64,000 nt of DNA from Candidatus Binatia bacterium (GTDB lineage Bacteria; Vulcanimicrobiota; Vulcanimicrobiia; Vulcanimicrobiales; Vulcanimicrobiaceae), in NCBI GenBank assembly GCA_035544215.1, contig DATKHY010000006.1, positions 1-64,000 of the forward strand. The letters are read 5' to 3'. The notes under the pieces are model-generated. The model was not told the origin of the DNA, searched no databases, and saw only the letters and a list, made by a program, of their open reading frames with translations. Made by a program: the position numbers and the translations under genes. Below, one piece after another: positions 48,809 through 56,706 of this stretch. Position 1 is the stretch's first letter. The number at the start of each line of letters is the position of its first letter.

Positions 48809-49032
48809 GGTTCGGGAATTCGTCCCCACCTCGAAGCCGATATCGCCCTGCACCGTGATCTCGTGCGGATCCAAACGTCAAGACGTGCCCCGGGGGGCTT
48901 CCACCGTTCTTTTTGCCGTAACGCCCGGATGGCGTCCCGGTAACATTGGAGTGATACCCTCCTGGCATGGATCGTATCCTTACCGTGCGTCCTTCCGTCA
49001 AAAACGGTAGCCGTCTGCTTTTCATATGCACC

Positions 49033-49095
49033 GCCAAGGGTGTGCAGGCGGCCGGCGAGATGCTGCGGATCGCCAACAACCTGCAGCGTGGATAG
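49033..49095 (+). pseudogene. Orphan 3' fragment of flgG
   Basis: In frame, these bases encode AKGVQAAGEMLRIANNLQRG and a stop, 19 of 20 residues identical to the end of FlgG. Homology stops sharply at 49033; the preceding bases do not resemble flgG. The 224 bases between the hydrolase stop and this fragment contain no gene I recognise. The fragment still overlaps the start of the next gene, as a true flgG end would. Confidence 0.85.
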
Positions 49096-49279
49096 CGTAA
49101 CGGCTCGCCACGCCGCGGAGCTATTCGAGGCGATGCTGCTCGCGCCCGTGCTGCGGCCCATGATCGCGGGCGCCGGCACGCTGGGCGACTACGAGCTCGA
49201 CTCGCTGGCTCGCGAGATTGCAAGCCGCGACCAACGCTTCGCAGCGCTGCTCGCCGAGAGGCTGGAAAACGCGCCGTGA
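49088..49279 (+). CDS. Short FlgJ-like rod-binding protein
   Basis: This 63-residue protein contains ARHAAELFEAMLLAPVLRPM, which fits the rod-binding domain found at the N-terminus of FlgJ, and then a helical stretch to LLAERLENAP. There is no muramidase domain, as in many bacteria with a stand-alone rod-binding protein. The GTG at 49088 overlaps the orphan flgG end by eight bases, and its stop overlaps the sigma factor start by four. It probably capped the rod in the original operon. Confidence 0.6.
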   Translation: MDSVTARHAAELFEAMLLAPVLRPMIAGAGTLGDYELDSLAREIASRDQRFAALLAERLENAP

Positions 49280-49965
49280 GCGACGCCGACGAGCGCGAGG
49301 AGCGCGTGCGCACGTTGTTGCCGTTGACGCGCAGGCTCGCGCGGCGGCTCAAACGCCTCGTGCCGAATCTCGATATGGACGATCTGGTCGGCGACGGCTG
49401 CGTCGGCATGATCCGCGCCGTAGATTCCTTCGATCCGATGCGTGGGCCGCGCCTCGAGGAATACGCGCGACGCTTGATCGCGGGCGCGATGCTGAACGGC
49501 ATCCGGCGCATGGATCCCGTCTCGGAGCGCGCGCGCCGCATCGTTCGCGACGGCGAGAATCAGCGATACGCGATCGCGGCCGAGCGCGGCGACGTGCCGA
49601 GCGCGCAGGAGATGGATGTTCGCTGCCCCGGGTACCGGCGCGCGGTCGCGGCGGCATATCGCGGGCAGCCGCTTTCGTTAGATGCGCCGCTTCCGGTCGG
49701 CGAGTCACTCGCGGGCGATTGGAGCGACGATCCGGGCCGCGTTGTCGAGCACCGCTCCGAAAGCGAACGGCTCGCCGCCCTCGTCGACGGTTTGCCGCCG
49801 CGGCAACGCCAGGTCGTGCTGCTACACTATTACAACGGCAAGTCGCTGCGCGCGATCGGCAGGCAGCTCGCCATCTCGCCGCAGCGCGCGTCGCAGCTTC
49901 ACACGAGCGCGATCGCCGGGCTCAAGCGATTGTCCGAGCGTCAGACGTATGCTGCGCCGCATTGA
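49276..49965 (+). CDS. FliA-like (sigma-28 family) sigma factor
   Basis: This 229-residue sigma factor has region 2 at about 30-60 (DLVGDGCVGMIRAVDSFDP), a region 3 stretch and region 4 at about 170-220 (LPPRQRQVVLLHY and an HTH IGRQLAISPQRASQ). There is no region 1.1. Its position after rod genes suggests the flagellar sigma factor, though the region 3 spacing is unusual and related general-stress factors are not excluded. The GTG start overlaps the FlgJ-like stop by four bases. Confidence 0.75.
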   Translation: MSDADEREERVRTLLPLTRRLARRLKRLVPNLDMDDLVGDGCVGMIRAVDSFDPMRGPRLEEYARRLIAGAMLNGIRRMDPVSERARRIVRDGENQRYAIAAERGDVPSAQEMDVRCPGYRRAVAAAYRGQPLSLDAPLPVGESLAGDWSDDPGRVVEHRSESERLAALVDGLPPRQRQVVLLHYYNGKSLRAIGRQLAISPQRASQLHTSAIAGLKRLSERQTYAAPH

Positions 49966-50257
49966 ACCCGAGGAGGGCGCCGCCGCCCTACCTCTCCACG
50001 TAGGCCCGAGCCGCTCCGAGGCGATCGTCGCGGCCGTTCCCGAGGCGGAGCTCGAGACCGCACTGCTGCCGTACGATCATCCGCGCTGGGTGAAGGACGC
50101 GTTGGCGGTGTCGCAGCGGGCGAGGGAGCTTCTCGCCAAGCTGCGTCCCGTCGCTCTGAAGGTATTTTCTTTTTGGGATCATCGCATTCGCTCGATCGTG
50201 ATCGGGGATCGCCGGGTCCAGGTCGATCCGAGCGGGTGTTACCGCGCCGATGCATAG
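49949..50257 (+). CDS. Unknown 102-residue protein
   Basis: The ATG at 49949 lies within the last codons of the sigma-factor gene, a 17-base overlap that suggests coupling. The product is acidic at the start, with a helical middle (ALAVSQRARELLAKL) and the ending DRRVQVDPSGCYRADA. No signal, membrane segment or known motif is seen. It is probably part of the flagellar operon by position only. Confidence 0.55.
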   Translation: MLRRIEPEEGAAALPLHVGPSRSEAIVAAVPEAELETALLPYDHPRWVKDALAVSQRARELLAKLRPVALKVFSFWDHRIRSIVIGDRRVQVDPSGCYRADA

Positions 50258-50269
50258 GCGCCCGCTCTC

Positions 50270-50374
50270 TTAGCGAAGGTGCGCCGCGAGGGCGATCGCG
50301 ACGGTGCCCATGCCGAAGAAAACGAAATAAATCAGCCCTCGGGCGAACGCAAGCACGTCATGCACATCGTTCAT
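50270..50374 (-). CDS. Possible 34-residue membrane peptide
   Basis: An ATG frame encodes MNDVHDVLAFARGLIYFVFF and continues into a Gly/Ala-rich hydrophobic end, closing with a stop. The hydrophobic part could span the membrane once. It lies downstream of gpmI in the same direction, with a 63-base gap. The ribosome site is weak (GAGAG about ten bases upstream). Confidence 0.4.
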   Translation of the reverse strand: MNDVHDVLAFARGLIYFVFFGMGTVAIALAAHLR

Positions 50375-50437
50375 ATCCGCATGCTCTCACGCGATGCTGA
50401 TAGCGGGCGTAAGGGCCGCTGTGATTCGCCTGAATTT

Positions 50438-51988
50438 TTAACTAAACGTGAAAAGATTCTTGCCGGTCATACGTTCGGGGATCGGCAACCCCATGAGTGT
50501 GAGCAGCGTCGGTGCCACGTCGCCGAGCTTGCCGCCCGAGGCGAGACTGCCGCGCAGACCGTTTGCGATGATGACCAGGGGCACCGGATTGGTCGAGTGC
50601 GCGGTGATCGGATTGCCGTCGGCGTCGATCTTCTCCTCGGCGTTGCCGTGGTCGGCGGTGATCGCCAACAGGCCGTTCGCGCGCAACGTCGCGTCGACTA
50701 GGCGCGCGAGGCACTCGTCGACGACCTCCACCGCCGCGATCGTCGGCTGCCAATTGCCCGTGTGTCCGACCATGTCGGGATTCGCATAGTTCATGATGAT
50801 TGTGTCGTACTTGCCGGTCTCGATCGCCTTGACGGCGGAGTCGGTGATCTCGCGCGCTCGCATTGCCGGCGCCAGGTCGTACGTAGCCACCGAGCGGTCG
50901 GAGGGAATCAGCTCGCGGTCCTCGCCCTCGAATTGATCTTCGCGGCCGCCGTTGAAGAAGTAGGTAACGTGTGCGTACTTCTCGGTCTCCGCGAGCCGCA
51001 GCTGACGCAGTCCCTCCCCCGCGACGACCTCGCCGAACGTATCGTACTGCGGGCGCGCTCCGAACAGCACCGGGTTGGTAAACTCTTCGTCGTACTTCGT
51101 CATCGTCGCGAAGAACGGATTGTCGTAGCGCTTCGACGCAAAGACTCCAAAGCCGTCGTCGTAATACAGCGACGTGCCGGCGTTGAATGCCGTCGTGAGC
51201 TGCCGCGCGCGGTCCGGACGGAAGTTGAAGAAGACGAAGGCGTCGCCGTCCTCGATCGGACGCGTTGGCCCAACGACGGCCGGTTGAACGAACTCGTCGT
51301 CCTCGCCGCGCGCGTACGCGCCGAGCACAGCACTCCGCGCGTCGTCCGCGCTGTGGCCGGCGCGGCCAAAGGCCAACAAGTCGTAGGCGCTCCACGTGCG
51401 CTCCCAGCGGCGATCGCGGTCCATCGCGTAGTAGCGTCCGGTAACGCTCGCGATCGAGCCGGCGCGCCCGGTCGCGGCGAGCTTCGCCTCGAGCTGCTCA
51501 ACGTAGGTTAGGGCCGAGCGCGGCGGCGTGTCGCGTCCGTCGAGGAAGCAGTGGATCGCCATCGGCACGCCCGCGGCGACCGCGGCATCGACGAGCGCGA
51601 AGAGATGCTCGATCGAGCTGTGCACGCATCCGTCGGAGAGCAGACCCATGAAGTGCAGCGTCGCGCCCGTCACGGCGACGTGAGCGATCGCGGCTCGCAG
51701 CGTCTCATTGTCGCCGAACTCGCCCGAGCGGATCGCGGCGTCGATCATGGTGACGCCCTGCGGGACGACGCGACCGCTGCCGAGGTTCATGTGGCCCACC
51801 TCGCTGTTGCCCATGACGCCTTTTGGGAGGCCGACCGCCTCGCCCGAGGCTTGCAGCGTCGTGTGGGGCCAACGCTCCAGGAGCGCGCGCCAGTGCGGAA
51901 GCGCAGCCGCCGCGATGGCGTTGCCTTGCGCGGACTCGCGACAACCCCAGCCATCCAGCACCGCGAGGATGACCGGTCTGTACTTCAT
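50438..51988 (-). CDS. gpmI: Cofactor-independent phosphoglycerate mutase
   Basis: This 516-residue enzyme converts 3- to 2-phosphoglycerate using two Mn ions. LAVLDGWG supplies the first metal Asp, VMGNSEVGH holds the phospho-serine, and FLDGRDTPP and ITADHGNAEEK hold further ligands. The ATG at 51988 overlaps the tpiA stop by four bases. It is the last enzyme of the glycolytic operon; enolase is not present in this window. Confidence 0.97.
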   Translation of the reverse strand: MKYRPVILAVLDGWGCRESAQGNAIAAAALPHWRALLERWPHTTLQASGEAVGLPKGVMGNSEVGHMNLGSGRVVPQGVTMIDAAIRSGEFGDNETLRAAIAHVAVTGATLHFMGLLSDGCVHSSIEHLFALVDAAVAAGVPMAIHCFLDGRDTPPRSALTYVEQLEAKLAATGRAGSIASVTGRYYAMDRDRRWERTWSAYDLLAFGRAGHSADDARSAVLGAYARGEDDEFVQPAVVGPTRPIEDGDAFVFFNFRPDRARQLTTAFNAGTSLYYDDGFGVFASKRYDNPFFATMTKYDEEFTNPVLFGARPQYDTFGEVVAGEGLRQLRLAETEKYAHVTYFFNGGREDQFEGEDRELIPSDRSVATYDLAPAMRAREITDSAVKAIETGKYDTIIMNYANPDMVGHTGNWQPTIAAVEVVDECLARLVDATLRANGLLAITADHGNAEEKIDADGNPITAHSTNPVPLVIIANGLRGSLASGGKLGDVAPTLLTLMGLPIPERMTGKNLFTFS

Positions 51989-52728
51989 GCGGCGTTGGTG
52001 ATGATGGCCGCGAAACCGATCGCGTCGAGCGACGCACCGCCGACGAGGCCGCCGTTGATATTTGGCTCCCGCATGTAGGCGGCGACGTTGTCGGCGTTCA
52101 TGCTTCCGCCGTAGAGGATCGGCGTTTCGTCGAGGCCGCGCAGGCACGCGCGAATCGTCGCCATAACGCGATCGGCCTCTTGGGCGTCGCAGTTGCGGCC
52201 CGAGCCGATGGCCCAGATCGGCTCGTATGCGATGACGATGCGGAAGAGCTGGTCCTCTGCGACGCCGTCGAGCGCCGCAAGTGTCTGCGACATCACCCGC
52301 TCGTCGGTCGCGCCCGCGTTGCGCTCGTCGAGCGTCTCGCCGACGGCGACGATCGGCGTCAGGCCCTGCTCGAGCGCCGTGTGCACCTTCAGGTTCACGG
52401 TGCGATCCGTCTCGCTGCAGTACGCGCGCCGCTCGGAGTGGCCGAGGATGACGTGTGAGACGCCGAACTCGCGCAGCATAGGGGCGCTGATCTCGCCGGT
52501 AAACGCGCCCTCGAGCTCCCAATGCATCGTTTGCGCGCCCAAGCGGATGCGCGTGCCGCGCAGCAGCGACGACGCGGTCGGGATCGATACGAACGGCGGA
52601 GCGACGACGATCTCGACGCTCTCCGGGAGCGCCTCCGTCTCCGGCAGGAAGAGGCCGAGAAACGCGGCCGTCTCCGCCGCCGTTTTATGCATCTTCCAGT
52701 TGCCGGCGACGATCGTCCTAACGCTCAA
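51985..52728 (-). CDS. tpiA: Triosephosphate isomerase
   Basis: This 247-residue TIM-barrel enzyme has Lys in AGNWKMHK, His in LGHSERR and the catalytic Glu in IAYEPIWAIG. The start is a TTG at 52728, with GGGAG nine bases upstream. An earlier TTG at 52737 abuts the same GGGAG and is unlikely. It overlaps the end of pgk by 11 bases and the start of gpmI by four. Confidence 0.96.
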   Translation of the reverse strand: MSVRTIVAGNWKMHKTAAETAAFLGLFLPETEALPESVEIVVAPPFVSIPTASSLLRGTRIRLGAQTMHWELEGAFTGEISAPMLREFGVSHVILGHSERRAYCSETDRTVNLKVHTALEQGLTPIVAVGETLDERNAGATDERVMSQTLAALDGVAEDQLFRIVIAYEPIWAIGSGRNCDAQEADRVMATIRACLRGLDETPILYGGSMNADNVAAYMREPNINGGLVGGASLDAIGFAAIITNAA

Positions 52729-53902
52729 GTGCTGCAACTCCCGGAAGCGTTTTGCCTTCGAGGTACTCCAGCGTCGCGCCGCCCCCCGTGGAGATGAACG
52801 TCACCTTGGATGCGAAGCCGAGTAGGTGCGCCGCCGCCGCGGCGTCGCCCCCGCCGACCACGCTCGTGGCACCCGCGGCCGTCGCGCGCGCGATCGCGTC
52901 CCCCACGGCTTGCGTGCCGTGCCGGTACGCCGGATTCTCGTAGACGCCCATCGGGCCGTTGAAGACGATCGTCTTGGCGCGCTCGATCGTCGCCGCGTAC
53001 GCCTGCGCGGTAGCCGGTCCGATGTCGAGGATCATCTCGTCCCCGACGTCGGCGATCGCAACGACGCGCGCCAACGCCGCGGCCGCATCGATGGCCGGTG
53101 CGACGACAGCATCGCCAGGAAGCTGCAGCTCGACGCCGCGTTCCTTCGCGAGCGCGAGAAACTGCCGCGCCGGCTCGAGGTCGTTGTCGCGCAACGAGCA
53201 CCCCACCGCGACGCCCGACGCCGCCAGCAGCGTGTTGGCCATTCCCCCGCCGATGCAAAACGCGTCGACCAGCTCCGTCAGGTGCTGCAGGAGGCCGAGC
53301 TTATCTTTGATCTTCGCGCCGCCGATCGCGCACACGAACGGCTTGCGCGGGGTTTCGATCAGCGGCGCCAGGGCCGACAGCTCGGCCTCCATCAAGAACC
53401 CCGCCGCGTTGGGGAGCATGCGCGCGAGCGCCTCGGTCGAGGCGTGCGCGCGGTGCGCGCTCGCGAACGCGTCGTCGACGTAATAATCGCCGAGGCTCGC
53501 GAGTTGCCGCGCGAACTCCTCATCGTCCCGCTCTTCCTCGGGATGGAAGCGCAGGTTCTCGAGCAGCAGCACGTCGCCGTCGCGCAACTCGGCGACCGCG
53601 CGCTCCGTCGCCTCTCCGACGGCATCTTCGGCAAACGCGACGCGCACGCCGAGCCGATCCGAGAGCGCCTGCGCCACCGGCCGCAGCGAAAGGCGCGGAT
53701 CCGGCCTGCCGTCGGGTCTTCCCAGGTGCGAGAGTACGATCGTGCGAGCGCGGTGCTCGTGCAGCCAGCGTAGCGTCGGAATCGCCGCGTCGACGCGACC
53801 GAAGTCGAGGATGTTGCCGTCGGAGAGCGGTACGTTGAGATCCTCGCGCACCAGGACGCGCTTGCCCCGAACGTCGAGCTCTTCGAGCCGTCGAAAGCTC
53901 AC
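52718..53902 (-). CDS. pgk: Phosphoglycerate kinase
   Basis: This 394-residue two-domain kinase makes ATP from 1,3-bisphosphoglycerate. VREDLNVPL, SHLGRPDGR and ENLRFHPEE mark the N-domain. The nucleotide-binding FVCAIGGAKIKDKL and GGGDAAAAA mark the C-domain. The GTG at 53902 is chosen because it lies 15 bases after gap and starts the conserved fold. An open frame reaching further upstream overlaps gap and is not needed. Confidence 0.97.
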   Translation of the reverse strand: MSFRRLEELDVRGKRVLVREDLNVPLSDGNILDFGRVDAAIPTLRWLHEHRARTIVLSHLGRPDGRPDPRLSLRPVAQALSDRLGVRVAFAEDAVGEATERAVAELRDGDVLLLENLRFHPEEERDDEEFARQLASLGDYYVDDAFASAHRAHASTEALARMLPNAAGFLMEAELSALAPLIETPRKPFVCAIGGAKIKDKLGLLQHLTELVDAFCIGGGMANTLLAASGVAVGCSLRDNDLEPARQFLALAKERGVELQLPGDAVVAPAIDAAAALARVVAIADVGDEMILDIGPATAQAYAATIERAKTIVFNGPMGVYENPAYRHGTQAVGDAIARATAAGATSVVGGGDAAAAAHLLGFASKVTFISTGGGATLEYLEGKTLPGVAALER

Positions 53903-53916
53903 GCTCGAAGCGGCGC

Positions 53917-54930
53917 TCAGGCTTTCGCGGGAATGGTCGTGAGCACCATTGCGGTCAGCTCCGCGAGCCGGCACGAATATCCCCACTCGTTGTCGTACCA
54001 CGCGGCGATCTGCACGAGGTCGCCATTGGCATTCGTGAGCTTGGAGTCAATGATGGAGCTGTACGGATTCTTCTTGAAGTCGCTGGACACGAGTTCTTGC
54101 TCGGTGTACGCGACGTACTTGCTCAACTCGCCCTGCGCGGCGCCGCGCAGGATCGCGTTGAGGTCCTCTTTGGTCGTCGGCTTCTTGGTCTGCGCGACCA
54201 GATAGATCATCGAAACCGTCGGCGTCGGCACGCGCAACGCGAAACCGTCGAACGTCCCCTTGACCTCGGGGATCGTCAGGTAGAGGGCCTTCGCCGCGCC
54301 GGTCGAGGTCGGTATGATGTTCGTGGCGGCGTTGCGTGCGCGGCGGGGATCCTTATGCGGCCCGTCGAGCACATTCTGATCGTTCGTGTACGAGTGGATC
54401 GTCGTCATGAAGCCCCGCACCCACCCCAGCGAGTCGACCACCGGTTTCACGGCGGTCGCCAGGCAGTTCGTGGTGCACGAAGCGTTCGAGATGACGTCGT
54501 GCTTTTCGGGGTCGTAGCTCCGGTGATTGACGCCGAGCACGATCGTGATGTCCTCGCCGCTCGCGGGCGCCGAGATGATCACCTTCTTAGCGCCGCCGCT
54601 GTCGATGTGGACGCGCGCCTTCTCCGCGTTCGTGAAGAGCCCGGTCGACTCGATCACGACGTCGACGCCCAGATCGCGCCACGGCAGCCGGGCAGGGTCG
54701 CGCTCGGCGAAGACCTTGATTCGCCGGTCGTCAATCGTGAGGGTGCCGTCCTGCCCCGCCACGTTGCCCTCGTACGCCCCGTAGTTGCTGTCGTACTTGA
54801 AGAGGTGCGCGCACTGCTGCGCGTCGATCAAGTCGTTGACCGCCACGATTTCGATCTCGGGATGGCGCTCGACGACCGCCTTGGTGAAGCTTCTTCCGAT
54901 GCGGCCGAAGCCGTTGATCCCAATGCGCAT
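53917..54930 (-). CDS. gap: Glyceraldehyde-3-phosphate dehydrogenase
   Basis: This 337-residue enzyme has the NAD-binding start RIGINGFGRIGR and the catalytic Cys in SNASCTTNCLA. The His lies in MTTIHSYTNDQ, and the C-terminal WYDNEWGYS is present. Asp in AVNDLID favours NAD over NADP. It lies eight bases after whiA, the arrangement known from Actinobacteria (whiA-gap-pgk-tpi). Confidence 0.97.
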   Translation of the reverse strand: MRIGINGFGRIGRSFTKAVVERHPEIEIVAVNDLIDAQQCAHLFKYDSNYGAYEGNVAGQDGTLTIDDRRIKVFAERDPARLPWRDLGVDVVIESTGLFTNAEKARVHIDSGGAKKVIISAPASGEDITIVLGVNHRSYDPEKHDVISNASCTTNCLATAVKPVVDSLGWVRGFMTTIHSYTNDQNVLDGPHKDPRRARNAATNIIPTSTGAAKALYLTIPEVKGTFDGFALRVPTPTVSMIYLVAQTKKPTTKEDLNAILRGAAQGELSKYVAYTEQELVSSDFKKNPYSSIIDSKLTNANGDLVQIAAWYDNEWGYSCRLAELTAMVLTTIPAKA

Positions 54931-54938
54931 GAGCGCGT

Positions 54939-55805
54939 TTACCTGGCCGGTTTCGCGCTCCCCTGCACGCCGCGGAGGTAGTCGGCCAGCCGGTTGAGTG
55001 CCCCAAGCCGTCCGCTCACGGTCGGCTTTGCGATCGGCGGATTGCAGCGGCGGCCCAGCTCCGCGAGCGACTCGTCCGGATACAAGAGCCGAAGCTCGGC
55101 GACTTCCCGCAGTGCGGGCGTCAGCCGCGGAAGCCCGTATGCGCTCTGAAGATATTCGATCACCTGGCGATGCGCGGCGGCCGCTTCCGCGGAACGCTGC
55201 AGGTTCGCGGCCTCGGTGTTGACGAGGCGGTGGATGCGATTCTTCGTCTCGCGCAGCGCGCGCACGTCTTCGAGCGCGAGCACGGCGCCGAACGCGCCGA
55301 TGCGCGTGAGCAGCTCGACGATGGCGTCGAAGTCCTTGAAGTACAGCACGGCGCGTCCCTTGCGCCGCGTCTCCTTGGGCACCGCACCGGCGCTGCGCAG
55401 CATCCAGCCTAGTCGTTCCGCTATCTCGTAGCTACGCGCCACGAACTCGAGATGGTAGCCGCGCACGCCCGCGGCGAGCGAGCCGCACGCAAGAAACGCC
55501 GCACGAACCTCGATCAGACGGTCGCAGCGATGCACTGGCTTCGGCGGCGGGGTTGCGAGGCGCTCCGGCAGCGCGATCGCGAACGTCGGAAGCCGTTGGA
55601 GGCGTGTCGGCGCGCGCGTCTCGATCGGATGCGACTTCCGCTCGTCGAGCAGCGACCAGAAGAGCCGCGCGACCGCGTTGCGATGCGTGACGAACTGGCC
55701 GTCCGATCTCCCGTAGAGCGCGAGCCCCGCGAGGAGTGCGTGACGGCAATGCGCCTCGTGCGGCAGATCGCGCGCGAGCGCATCCTTTGTATCCGCGGAG
55801 ATCAC
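54939..55805 (-). CDS. whiA: WhiA sporulation/cell-division DNA-binding protein
   Basis: This 288-residue protein has the WhiA layout: an N-terminal LAGLIDADG-like domain (HALLAGLALYGRSDG and later RAAFLACGSLA) and a C-terminal HTH domain with NTEAANLQRS and PTVSGRLGALNRLADYL. WhiA regulates division or sporulation genes in Actinobacteria and affects division in Bacillus. The GTG at 55805 overlaps the S4 gene stop by four bases. Here it leads the glycolytic genes, so it may also affect their expression. Confidence 0.92.
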   Translation of the reverse strand: MISADTKDALARDLPHEAHCRHALLAGLALYGRSDGQFVTHRNAVARLFWSLLDERKSHPIETRAPTRLQRLPTFAIALPERLATPPPKPVHRCDRLIEVRAAFLACGSLAAGVRGYHLEFVARSYEIAERLGWMLRSAGAVPKETRRKGRAVLYFKDFDAIVELLTRIGAFGAVLALEDVRALRETKNRIHRLVNTEAANLQRSAEAAAAHRQVIEYLQSAYGLPRLTPALREVAELRLLYPDESLAELGRRCNPPIAKPTVSGRLGALNRLADYLRGVQGSAKPAR

Positions 55806-56074
55806 AGCCACTCCGCCTCGTCTCTTCGCGTAGCGAGGATCTCGTAGAGCGAATCGCCGCGCACCGCCGGCGTCACGCGCAAGGGCACCTCGAGCACGCG
55901 AACGGTGACGAACCTGGTGGCGTAGTGTATCTCCAGCTCGTCGCCGGGCTTGACCTGATAGCCAGGCTTCAGCACCTTTCCGTCCTTCGTGATGCGCCCG
56001 TGCTCGAGCGCCTCGTGCGCTTCGCTGCGCCGCTTGGCCAGCCGCGAAACCTTCATGAATTTGTCCAACCGCAC
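55802..56074 (-). CDS. S4-domain RNA-binding protein (HslR/YabO type)
   Basis: This 90-residue protein begins VRLDKFMKVSRLAKRRSEAH with GRITKDGKVLKPGYQVKPG, the S4 RNA-binding fold. Small stand-alone S4 proteins bind stalled 50S subunits with peptidyl-tRNA and help recycle them. The GTG at 56074 has GAGG seven bases upstream. It is the first gene of the whiA-glycolysis operon. The region upstream is shared with the divergent padR promoter. Confidence 0.88.
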   Translation of the reverse strand: MRLDKFMKVSRLAKRRSEAHEALEHGRITKDGKVLKPGYQVKPGDELEIHYATRFVTVRVLEVPLRVTPAVRGDSLYEILATRRDEAEWL

Positions 56075-56122
56075 CGGGGCGCCTCATTCAACACGCCGAG
56101 CCCAAGACGCTCGTTCAGGATA

Positions 56123-56160
56123 TTGACAGTATCTCGATATATCGCTTAGTATCGCGATAT
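56123..56160 (+). promoter_or_regulatory. padR promoter with overlapping palindromes (probable operator)
   Basis: TTGACA at 56123-56128 and TAGTAT at 56147-56152 are 18 bases apart. CGATATATCG (56135-56144) fills the spacer, and TATCGCGATA (56150-56159) overlaps the -10. Both are perfect AT-rich palindromes that stand out in GC-rich DNA. A PadR dimer bound here would block polymerase, so autorepression of the padR-MATE operon is likely. Confidence 0.7.
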
Positions 56161-56176
56161 TGAAGGGAGGAGAAGC

Positions 56177-56692
56177 ATGGATATCGGTTTTTGGGGTGAC
56201 CCGCGCTCGGGCCGGTGGGGTATGTACGGTCACGGCCATCCGAGGCACGGCCGGCGCCTGAAGCGCGGCCTGCTCAAGTTTGCGCTGCTCAAGCTCCTGG
56301 CGGAGATGCCGCGTCACGGCTACGACCTGATGCGGGCCTTTCGCGAGAAGGGCTGGGGCGCGGGAGCCGGCTCGATCTACCCAATCCTGAGCGCCCTGGA
56401 GGCGGCCGGCCTGATCGTCGGACGCGACGAAGGCGAGAGGCGGACGTACGAGATCTCCGAGAAGGGCCGGCGTTTGCTCGAGGAGCATGCGAAGGACCTC
56501 GGGCGGCTTTTCGACGACGACGAGGACGGCGGGTCCGAGGCCGAGACGGACGGGCTGCGCGAGGCCGCCGGCCGGCTCATGCAGTCGATCGCGCAACTTG
56601 GGTCGACTTCGAAACCCGAAACAATCGGACGCGTTTGTGAGTTGCTCAACGAGACTCGCAAACGCATCTACGAAATACTGGCGCAGGAGTAG
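56177..56692 (+). CDS. PadR-family transcriptional regulator
   Basis: This 171-residue protein has the PadR winged-helix domain at about 25-105: LLKFALLKLLAEMPRHGYDL, GSIYPILSALEAAGLI and ERRTYEISEKG. An acidic stretch and a C-terminal helix for dimer formation follow. GGGAGGAG precedes the ATG. PadR regulators usually repress a neighbouring transporter until a toxic ligand binds. Here the MATE exporter follows after 14 bases, so drug-induced release of self-repression is the simple model. Confidence 0.92.
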   Translation: MDIGFWGDPRSGRWGMYGHGHPRHGRRLKRGLLKFALLKLLAEMPRHGYDLMRAFREKGWGAGAGSIYPILSALEAAGLIVGRDEGERRTYEISEKGRRLLEEHAKDLGRLFDDDEDGGSEAETDGLREAAGRLMQSIAQLGSTSKPETIGRVCELLNETRKRIYEILAQE

Positions 56693-56706
56693 AGGGATTT
56701 GAGGTA

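Noticed and set aside
48809-49032. Possible gene remnant between the hydrolase and the orphan flgG end
   Set aside because: Frames on both strands are short and resemble nothing I recognise; left as unassigned DNA within the insertion.
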